A stretch of DNA of 64,000 nucleotides from Paenibacillus sp. HW567 (GTDB lineage: Bacteria > Bacillota > Bacilli > Paenibacillales > Paenibacillaceae), in NCBI RefSeq assembly GCF_000374185.1, contig NZ_KB910518.1, positions 3,667,687 through 3,731,686 of the forward strand, written 5' to 3'. Positions 34,064 to 41,379 of this stretch are shown here, piece by piece; within the stretch, counting starts at the first letter, position 1, and each line of letters opens with the position of its first letter. Position numbers and translations under genes: made by a program. Under the pieces are notes generated by a model. The model had not been told where the DNA came from. It ran no database searches and saw nothing but the letters and a program-made list of their open reading frames with translations.

Positions 34064-35740
34064 CTATTTAAACAGTCTTATTGCCTTTTCTAAATCATCT
34101 GTTAAAGCATCAAGTACATCTAAGTCATTAAGGCTAAGTTTCCCGGATTTCGCTAGCTTATTTAACCCCCTTAACTGGTCCTGAGCTTTTTGTAGATGCG
34201 TTGGAAAAGCACTATCGAGAAACTCCTTTGTAAGTATAGCAGCAGTTCCGCCATCTCCAACTTTTGCACCAGGTCTATAAAGTTCATTTATAAATCCTCT
34301 GAGATCTACACTTTGAACTGCAGATAACAATTTTTCTCTAGTAGAACCAGTAAATTCGGGCATTTTGTCTAAAAGATTAGTAACTCCATTTACATCTTTA
34401 CCCGTCCCCTTAACCACCTGCGCTAGTGGCTTGATTGGTTTTGGAGGAGCAATTTCGGGTATTCCCGTAACCGGCTCTTTTACACTAGGCTTTGGAATTC
34501 TAACCGTTCCGAAAGGTAGCTTTAAATTTTTATTTATTTTGCCACGGTAACCACTGATCCCTTGAAAATTATACATGATACCACTTATGATTATCCCATA
34601 CGCTTGTATTTTCGATAGTTTTTCTCCGGTCCAATAATTATAACCCGCTATAGCCGCTTTCGTCTGTTCCTGTATGACATCCACACCCGGCGATTCTTGC
34701 TTTATTTTGATTTCTCCATTTTGAACCGCTTTCTGATAGGCAATGCTCGCTTGGGCTGCTCTCTGGTCTGTGACTCCATTTTTACTTAGAACCCATGTGT
34801 TTCCTATTAATTTTTTATCATATTCACTAAAATCAAAGGCTCCTTTATCGTCTAGGTGGGCACTCGCTTCTTTGACCTCCAGCCGTTTCCCAGCTAGCTG
34901 GCTCTTCGCCAAATCGCCTTGATCCCCCGGTTCCATCGCCATTCGCAACAGTAGAAGATACGCTTCATTCTGTACCAGCGGCACACTACTGGTCGTGATC
35001 GACGGATCGTAGTCACACGCCTTCACCGCCGGCTGCTTGAAATATATGCTTAGATCTTTTTCCGCTTCATATTGAACCCTATCTACACCCAGAGACTCCA
35101 GCTTCTTGCGGGCCTCTTCCGCCAGCTTATGTATCGCATTCATTTGCGTTTGATTTCCAAATGCCTGATAGACCTCGTAGGCCGTTTGCGTCTTCGCAAT
35201 CAGATTTCGCGCTTCGTAGATATCGTTTAGTTTGCTTTGGGCAGCGATCCCCTCTATGGTCCCCAGACCAGACTTCTGGAGGATGTCTCGAAGATTCCTC
35301 ACTACCGGATCGCTATTTAGCTCATCCCGGCCCGTTAGAGCGGCAATAGAGGAGATCAGTTTCGTCACTGCCTTCTGAGCAACGGTTGGGATCGAAAACC
35401 TTCCTTGGCCTCCACTTCCCCCAAAACTTCCAAACATGCCTGCAAAGAGGCTGAACTGCTGGGTGAGTTGGCCTGCTTGCCGCTTGTTCTCTTCCTGAAG
35501 ACCTTCAACACCCTTTACGGCTTGACGAATGATATCTTCGAGCTTTTCGGCCTCCACCGTTAGCTCATTGATCAGCACCTGGGCCTGTACCAGGTCTTGT
35601 CCCAATGGAATGCCGCCCCAGTTGTTGACTTGGCCTTTTAGTTGCATGTACAGCAGATTTGTGTCCTGGCTCACCTGGCTTATTTTCGTTTGCAGACGCT
35701 GGACTTCGTCCGCATTGAATACTAGCTTCGTTGATACCAT
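34064..35740 (-). CDS. Polymorphic toxin A with WXG/LXG-like N-terminus
   Basis: 558 residues. The N-terminal 270 are helical, with NWGGIPLGQDL resembling the WxG turn, and are nearly identical by eye to toxin C at 38785. They are likely the T7SS targeting and scaffold part. The conserved ACDYDPSITTSSVPLV block precedes a variable region. The unique C-terminus has LYRPGAKVGDGGTAAIL and a helical tail with HLQKAQDQLRGLNKLAKSG, seen in other polymorphic toxins but of an activity I cannot name. No Sec signal is seen. The ATG at 35740 lies behind GAGGGGGAAG. Immunity gene A follows. Confidence 0.8.
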   Translation of the reverse strand: MVSTKLVFNADEVQRLQTKISQVSQDTNLLYMQLKGQVNNWGGIPLGQDLVQAQVLINELTVEAEKLEDIIRQAVKGVEGLQEENKRQAGQLTQQFSLFAGMFGSFGGSGGQGRFSIPTVAQKAVTKLISSIAALTGRDELNSDPVVRNLRDILQKSGLGTIEGIAAQSKLNDIYEARNLIAKTQTAYEVYQAFGNQTQMNAIHKLAEEARKKLESLGVDRVQYEAEKDLSIYFKQPAVKACDYDPSITTSSVPLVQNEAYLLLLRMAMEPGDQGDLAKSQLAGKRLEVKEASAHLDDKGAFDFSEYDKKLIGNTWVLSKNGVTDQRAAQASIAYQKAVQNGEIKIKQESPGVDVIQEQTKAAIAGYNYWTGEKLSKIQAYGIIISGIMYNFQGISGYRGKINKNLKLPFGTVRIPKPSVKEPVTGIPEIAPPKPIKPLAQVVKGTGKDVNGVTNLLDKMPEFTGSTREKLLSAVQSVDLRGFINELYRPGAKVGDGGTAAILTKEFLDSAFPTHLQKAQDQLRGLNKLAKSGKLSLNDLDVLDALTDDLEKAIRLFK

Positions 35741-35790
35741 ACGCTTCCCCCTCAACCGAAATAATCGTACAGATTATTTCTCAAAAAGAT

Positions 35791-36168
35791 CTATATTGGT
35801 TTTCGAGTGATGCTTAATTCAACTTCATTTTTTTGAACCCACTTTTGATACACACCTCTATCTACCATTTCCATACCCAACTGTTCACAAATTTTATAAT
35901 CTATGTTGGTTGCAATAATTAACACCTTATCATCTGAATCCCCTGTAACAACAAATGGGTAGTTCTTATATTTCGCCTGGTAATATTTCTTATATAAATC
36001 TGTTAACTCGGTTCTCCTAACTTTTTTGATGTATTTTATTCCTTTATACAAAATAAATCCTTGATTTAGAACTGCAGGGTCATCCGAACGCAAAACGACT
36101 TCCTGATCATTAGCGATACCCGCTTCATACTCGGTTCCGTTGTATAGGGCATATATATTCTCTTTCAT
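35791..36168 (-). CDS. Putative immunity protein B
   Basis: 125 residues, ATG at 36168 with AGGAGG upstream. It is rich in Lys and Tyr and contains YNGTEYEAGI, DLYKKYYQAKYKNYPFVV and GVYQKWVQKNEVEL. It starts 13 bases after the stop of orphan toxin module B. Small size, lack of signal and position suggest immunity to module B. The family is not named with confidence. Confidence 0.65.
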   Translation of the reverse strand: MKENIYALYNGTEYEAGIANDQEVVLRSDDPAVLNQGFILYKGIKYIKKVRRTELTDLYKKYYQAKYKNYPFVVTGDSDDKVLIIATNIDYKICEQLGMEMVDRGVYQKWVQKNEVELSITRKPI

Positions 36169-36181
36169 AATTACTATCCTC

Positions 36182-37818
36182 CTAGGGATTAACTTTTATA
36201 AACTGTCCCAAAATCACGTCATAAGTCGCTAATAGAACTTCTGAACCCTCTTTGCTAACTGCGTATAATTCTGCTCCATCAAACAGTGATAGATACCCAT
36301 CACATTTATACTCTGGGATAGACTGGCCATTTGTTGCTTTAGTAAAACCATTACCAGTGAACGGCTGTGGCTCTGAAACAATCCCTCCCATTTCATTGCT
36401 ATATGGAATTTTTATATTTGAAGACTCCGGTGTTTTAAATTTTATAACTCCTAATGTTTCATCAGTTGCAGCATTGAATTTTGTGCCAGAGTAATCTAAC
36501 CTTAGACTCTTATAGATGTTCATATAATCTTCTAATTGAGTTACATCTGATGCTCTAGTTATGTAACCTCCTACTTGACTATATGTTCCATCAAGATATT
36601 TTGCTATGTCTTCATTAGGTATAACCTTTTGCATTATTGTCGTGTTATCGGGCATGGGTATACTCTCTCGTATGGATTTCATCATAATTTTTTCACTATC
36701 GGTCAATAAGCTAACATCTTTAAGGCGCAAGGTGTTAAACTCTTCAGTAGAAATTTTATATTTAGATAAAAGTGAATTGACTTCATTGGTAAAACCAGAA
36801 CTGTTTTGTAAATTCCTTTTGTTAAATAAACCTGTCTCTTTAACACCTATCTCTATTTGAGTTGCCTTGCCTGGCAGCTTCACACTCACAAATCTCATCG
36901 CACTGGCAGCCATTTTACTGCCCGCAGTAATTAATAAATCTCCTGCACCGGCAAAACCGGTATTGATTCCAACAGCCGCTATGCGCTCAATCAGGCTTTG
37001 CTTTCCATCATCCCGGTAATCATTGAACGCGTCAATCGCTTCACCCACGGTTCCACTGATGGCTCCCGCTACCATCGACTTCAATAACGTGGGGGAGAAT
37101 TTCCCCACGACACCCCCGGTTTTCACACTGTTCAGAAACTTCAAGGGTAGGCCTATGCTAACGAAGTTACCCGCAAATTGTCCTGCGTTCTTTCCGTACG
37201 GATTATCCATCGGATCGACATAGCCTTCCGGTTTCGGACCCATGATCCAATCCGTAATTGTCCCTGCCGTCCCATACGATGCTGTATCGATCGCATTCAC
37301 CAGGATATTGCTTCCGCCTTCCAGAATATTGGCAAGCGTCTGGTTTCCGACACCACTTCGCAGCAGACGGTTTTTGTCTGCCGCTTCCTTTCCCTGCTTT
37401 TCGTAAAAGGCTTTGACCTCTTCATATCTTCGGTCCTGCTCCTCTGTTGACAGGGTGAACCAATACGTCTCTTTCAGCCGCTTGATCACTTCAGGATCAT
37501 CCCGGTTTAATATATCTACTTCCGACACCGCGTTATACGGGTCAGACGGCCCGATTGTGGCCTGCGGCTTCATCAGTGCTAATTGCTGCCTCGCCCAGTC
37601 TCCCTTCGTCCCCTTCACCATCGACAACCGCAGTAGTAACGCATATTCTTCCGTCTCCAACAGAGGCACACTACTGGTCGTAATCGACGGATCGTAGTCA
37701 CACGCTTTAACTGCCGGCTGCTTGAAGTGGGCACTTAGGTCTTTCCCCGCCTCATATTGAACCTTGTCTACGCCCAGGGATTCCAGCTTCTTACGCGCAT
37801 CTTCCGCCAGCTTGTGAT
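36182..37818 (-). pseudogene. 5'-truncated toxin module B (orphan cassette)
   Basis: An open frame runs from the break at about 37818 to the stop at 36182. Its first 70 or so codons match toxins A and C (KLESLGVDKVQYEAGKDLS, then ACDYDPSITTSSVPLL), but homology stops abruptly within the HKLAE codons. The WXG/LXG-like N-terminus is missing and sequence of repeat R2 abuts the break. The rest includes a pretoxin-like GTAGTITDWIMGP region and a C-terminal domain with ITRASDVTQLEDYMNIYKSL and PFTGNGFTKATNG. It has no obvious start of its own. It may be silent storage that can recombine onto a full N-terminus. Confidence 0.8.
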
Positions 37819-37834
37819 GCGATTATTGCTATTT

Positions 37835-38090
37835 CATCCTCCCTATCGGGGCGGCGTATTCTACAGTTGTGAGTAAATTTGAAAAAACGCAAGAAAACAA
37901 AGATAACAAAAAACAGGTCAATCATGGTGGTAACTGACCATAATCGACCTGTTCAACGTAAGGGAGTAGCGATATTTAGGTTATAAAATTAAAGCATTTG
38001 ATGTGCGTACAAACAATATGAAGAAATCTTCATACGTTAGATGCGTTACTGGTTGAATGATGGGTTCATTCGGTACTGGGTAGCCCCCAC
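37835..38090 (-). repeat. Dispersed repeat R2
   Basis: It shares with R1 and R3 the hairpin, the GATGTGCGTACAA block near 37996, and TTCATTCGGTACTGGG near 38069. It lies between immunity gene C and the truncated toxin module B, with the left part of the repeat missing where module B begins. The stretch 37819-38150 holds no gene. Confidence 0.75.
37911..37953 (-). terminator. R2 terminator hairpin
   Basis: AACAGGTCAATCATGGT pairs with ACCATAATCGACCTGTT, followed on the minus strand by a T-run. It would end the transcript of the toxin C/immunity C cassette. Confidence 0.75.
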
Positions 38091-38150
38091 TCAAGTAACC
38101 TTGAAAAGACGAAGCTTATCAAGTTAAGGAATGCATTATTCTTTCCGTTT

Positions 38151-38774
38151 CTATAGCACCTTTTCCGAAAACTTCTCAAATTCATCAATACATTCGGTTT
38201 TCAATCTTAACATCTTCAAAAAATCATGAATATAATTCTTAAGAACTGTGTCGAAGATTTCAATTGGAACATATTCTACGCCAGTTATAAAGGGAAACGA
38301 AATCCCCTCTGCATACAAATCTTCGTTATTCCAAGATATCTCTATTTGATTACCAATCCTTCTAAAATAGACCTCAGGTAGATAAGACCCACCCCTGCTA
38401 GAAAACCATGAATGTTTGAACTCCCAGTCTTGCTTTGTGCTAAACCATTCATCAAATTCATCATCGTTATCTGAATCAAATTCCAAACTTTTAGTCAATA
38501 ATTCTAACGCAGTTTTGCCCTGAACAGGTAAAGGAAACTCTTCATCAAGTAAAATGATAGGAAGGTTCTCACCTAACCATTCTACTAAATGATATAAATT
38601 CCATTCATAGGCAGTATGTTCATGATTGTTTTTTGAAGAATTACAAAGTTCTTTGCCGTTTACCCAAAGTTCAAACACCCCCCAAGATTCAGCAAGCAAT
38701 CCCTTTTCATTAAAAGGATTCGTTGTAAATTCATATTTCACTGAGAAAACATGACTGTCACCAAACACCCTCAA
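38151..38774 (-). CDS. Putative immunity protein C
   Basis: About 207 residues. A TTG at 38774 fits best because GAGGTG lies six bases before it; a GTG at 38783 overlaps the same site. It has no signal or membrane segment, is acidic (DSDNDDEFDEWF), and contains WGVFELWVNGKELC and IEISWNNEDLYAEG. It starts about ten bases after the toxin C stop. Immunity to toxin C is inferred from position. I do not recognise a named family with confidence. Confidence 0.7.
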   Translation of the reverse strand: MRVFGDSHVFSVKYEFTTNPFNEKGLLAESWGVFELWVNGKELCNSSKNNHEHTAYEWNLYHLVEWLGENLPIILLDEEFPLPVQGKTALELLTKSLEFDSDNDDEFDEWFSTKQDWEFKHSWFSSRGGSYLPEVYFRRIGNQIEISWNNEDLYAEGISFPFITGVEYVPIEIFDTVLKNYIHDFLKMLRLKTECIDEFEKFSEKVL

Positions 38775-38784
38775 CTTGGTCACC

Positions 38785-40770
38785 TCACTTGTTATTTTTT
38801 ATCATCTTATTATAGTCCGCTTTAGAAATTTTACCATCGTTAACCATTTGCCTTAATACGTCAGCAGGTACTTCTTTGGCAGGATTAACAACTTCATATG
38901 GATGCCATCCGGATTCACCATCAGGTTGAAACTTAACTAGCTTGCCTTCATAGATGTTGTAAAGTTGCTTGTTCTTTGAAGATAAATAAGCGCTGTCTAG
39001 TAACTGTTGTCCAGTTTGCGCATCCGGTATTGGATTGGGACTTCCCCATCCACTCTGAGGGTCATGTTTAGGGCTAGGCTCATAGTTTCTTTTCGGAATT
39101 TCACCCGTCCCCTCAATCTTACCCGCTTTCACATCCCCTAGCCCGTCCATCTCATTGAGATAATGCTCCTGCACCGATGTCTTGGGCAGCGGATTCTGTT
39201 CAGGGATGATCTTCCCTATTTTGAAAGTTCCCCCTTCCGGCGTACTTAAGAATGGATTCGAAAATCCGGTGAAGTGTTCGGAGTTTTGGATAACCTTATT
39301 GAGATCCTTCACTCCATCCATTGCTTTGGTGGTAAGCTCTTGCACCCCGTCGACCACTTTGCCTATCTTTTCGCTCTTCGTAATCGAGAGTCCTGGTACT
39401 AATATAGAGGCGACCGAACCCAGCATCGCGGCCTTTTCCTCCGGGGTCCCCTCGTCAAAGTTTTGATATACCGTCCGGACTGCTTCGACCAGCACCTCCG
39501 GATGCTCTATCACATAGTTGGCTTTATCCACCATCTCCTGCGTCGTTTTCTGCGGGTCCACCACAAAATTGAATGCTAGTTTGACCGTATCCACCACACC
39601 CATGACCGTCTCTTCGATCAAAGCCCCTACAAATGCGCTCGTTACCGCATCCGCCTGTACCACTCTCTTCCGCCATTCGGTCATGCCATAGGTGTCCTCC
39701 AACCACCCTAGATACATAGTATACATCGGCGTGAGCTGAGCATTCGGATCGTAGACCTTGTCCTGGAAATAGGCCATGGTAGTCTCATTCACTTTGTTAT
39801 TCGCTGTAATCGGTGTCCCATCCGGCAGGTTCATTGGCGGACCATTCAGCCGCTTCTCGGCCTCCATCTGTGCCGCAACGATCTTTGCAGCCTCCGCTAA
39901 CTTAATCTCCACTCGTTTTCCGTCCAGTTGACCTTTTGCCCAGGCACCTTGTTTCCCCGGTTCCATCGCCATTCGCAGAAGCAGAAGATACGATTCATCC
40001 CGCACCAGTGGCACACTACTGGTCGTGATCGACGGATCGTAGTCACACGCTTTTACTGCCGGTTGCTTGAAATACGCGCTTAAATCTTTCCCCGCCTCGT
40101 ATTGAACCTTATCTACACCCAGAGACTCCAGCTTCTTGCGGGCCTCTTCCGCCAGCTTGTGCATCGCATTCATTTGCGTTTTATTCCCAAATGCCTGATA
40201 GACATCGTAGGCCGTCTGCGTCTTCTCGATCAGATTCCGCGCTTCGTAAATGTCGTTTAGTTTGCTTTGCGCTGAGATACCTTCTATGGTCCCCGGACCA
40301 AACTTTTGGAGGAGGTCCCGAAGATTCTTCACCACCGGATCGCTATCCAGCCCATCCCGGCCCGTTAGGGCAGCAATGGAGGAGATCAGTTTCGTCGCTG
40401 CCTTCTGCGCGAAGGGTGGGATCGAAAACCTTCCTTGGCTTCCATTTCCCCCAAAATTTCCGAACATGCCTGCAAAGAGGCTGAACTGCTGGGTGAGCTG
40501 GCTGGCCTGCCGCTTGTTCTCTTCCTGGAGGCTTTGAACACCTTTTACGGCTTGACGAATAATATCTTCAAGCTTTTCGGCCTCCACCGTCAGTTCATTG
40601 ATGAGAACCTGGGCCTGTACCAGATCTTGTCCCAATGGAATGCCGCCCCAGTTGTTGGCCTGGCCGTTCAGTTGCAAGTACAATAGATTCGTGTCCTGGC
40701 TTACCTGTCCGATCTTTGTTCGCAGGCGTTCGACCTCATCTACGTTAAATATTAGCTTCGTTGACGCCAT
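38785..40770 (-). CDS. Polymorphic toxin C with WXG/LXG-like N-terminus
   Basis: 661 residues. The N-terminal 280 are nearly identical by eye to toxin A. The middle has PMYTMYLGWLEDTYGMTEW and a region with AAMLGSVASILVPGLS, as in pretoxin domains. The C-terminal 70 residues carry PDAQTGQQLLDSAY, LYNIYEGKLVKFQPDG, WHPYEVVNPAKEVP and DGKISKADYNKMIK. I have seen this combination at the ends of several polymorphic toxins but cannot assign an activity. The ATG at 40770 follows AGGGGGAAG. A WXG-like gene lies upstream and immunity gene C downstream. Export by the adjacent EssC system is inferred. Confidence 0.8.
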   Translation of the reverse strand: MASTKLIFNVDEVERLRTKIGQVSQDTNLLYLQLNGQANNWGGIPLGQDLVQAQVLINELTVEAEKLEDIIRQAVKGVQSLQEENKRQASQLTQQFSLFAGMFGNFGGNGSQGRFSIPPFAQKAATKLISSIAALTGRDGLDSDPVVKNLRDLLQKFGPGTIEGISAQSKLNDIYEARNLIEKTQTAYDVYQAFGNKTQMNAMHKLAEEARKKLESLGVDKVQYEAGKDLSAYFKQPAVKACDYDPSITTSSVPLVRDESYLLLLRMAMEPGKQGAWAKGQLDGKRVEIKLAEAAKIVAAQMEAEKRLNGPPMNLPDGTPITANNKVNETTMAYFQDKVYDPNAQLTPMYTMYLGWLEDTYGMTEWRKRVVQADAVTSAFVGALIEETVMGVVDTVKLAFNFVVDPQKTTQEMVDKANYVIEHPEVLVEAVRTVYQNFDEGTPEEKAAMLGSVASILVPGLSITKSEKIGKVVDGVQELTTKAMDGVKDLNKVIQNSEHFTGFSNPFLSTPEGGTFKIGKIIPEQNPLPKTSVQEHYLNEMDGLGDVKAGKIEGTGEIPKRNYEPSPKHDPQSGWGSPNPIPDAQTGQQLLDSAYLSSKNKQLYNIYEGKLVKFQPDGESGWHPYEVVNPAKEVPADVLRQMVNDGKISKADYNKMIKNNK

Positions 40771-40792
40771 GTGCTTCCCCCTGCTTGCTCCT

Positions 40793-40828
40793 AATTAAAA
40801 TTAGCTATGCAGCTTTCTGCATAGCTAA
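40793..40828 (-). terminator. Hairpin between WXG-like gene and toxin C
   Basis: TTAGCTATGCAG and CTGCATAGCTAA form a perfect 12-base stem with loop CTTT, followed on the minus strand by AATTTTAATT. It would let the small WXG-like protein be made in excess of the toxin. Confidence 0.7.
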
Positions 40829-40879
40829 TGGCATTCTTATGTAATGGAGCTCATGAAGTTTGTTTGACTTATACACATG

Positions 40880-41179
40880 CTAGAATCTTTGCGAATTTTT
40901 AACTTCATCTGAAAGTGTCTTATAACTTTGAGAAACCTTTTCCATGTGCGTTCCTAGCAATTCAAGTGATTCTTGGAATTGTCGAAACGTCGGTTCCAAT
41001 TTTGCAACCTTCTGCGTAAAGTCCTGCGCTGCCGCGTCATCCCATACACTGTTGAGATTAGTCATTGTATTCTTTATTTTTTTGATTAATCTATCCACTT
41101 CATCTCCATACTGTTTAAGTATCTTTCCCTGTCCAGCTAATCCATCATAGTTCAATGCAACTTTGGTGGTTTGTGCCAT
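40880..41179 (-). CDS. WXG100-like small secreted partner protein
   Basis: 99 residues forming a predicted helical hairpin. The turn reads SVWDDAAAQDF, so the canonical WxG is changed to WDD, while the spacing and the following Phe fit the family. The C-terminal helix ends SYKTLSDEVKNSQRF. The ATG at 41179 lies behind AAAGGAGAGG. WXG100 proteins are exported as dimers by T7SS and act as partners for LXG toxins. Its place just ahead of toxin C supports that role. Confidence 0.8.
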   Translation of the reverse strand: MAQTTKVALNYDGLAGQGKILKQYGDEVDRLIKKIKNTMTNLNSVWDDAAAQDFTQKVAKLEPTFRQFQESLELLGTHMEKVSQSYKTLSDEVKNSQRF

Positions 41180-41212
41180 TATTTACCTCTCCTTTAAGTA
41201 ATTGATTTTTAT

Positions 41213-41267
41213 ATAAAAATGAACTTGAAAAATACTCTTTTAGACCTATAAGGTTTTTCAAGTTCAT
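41213..41267 (-). terminator. Terminator at the end of the long secretion operon
   Basis: ATGAACTTGAAAAA (41219-41232) pairs with TTTTTCAAGTTCAT (41254-41267), with TTTTTATATAAAAA following on the minus strand. It separates the operon ending at 41380 from the WXG-like gene. Confidence 0.75.
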
Positions 41268-41379
41268 TATTATAAATCCAGTTGCCCACTATATATTTAT
41301 CGGCCTAAAGCACTAATAAGTTTATATATTAATCCTTTTAAAGATAAATTAAACTACTAAGGAACTTTTTTCAAAACAA

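Noticed and set aside
33428..37953. CRISPR-like array from repeated hairpins
   Set aside because: The repeats are far apart (4-30 kb), long and of unequal length, with genes between them. No short regular repeat-spacer pattern exists in the window.
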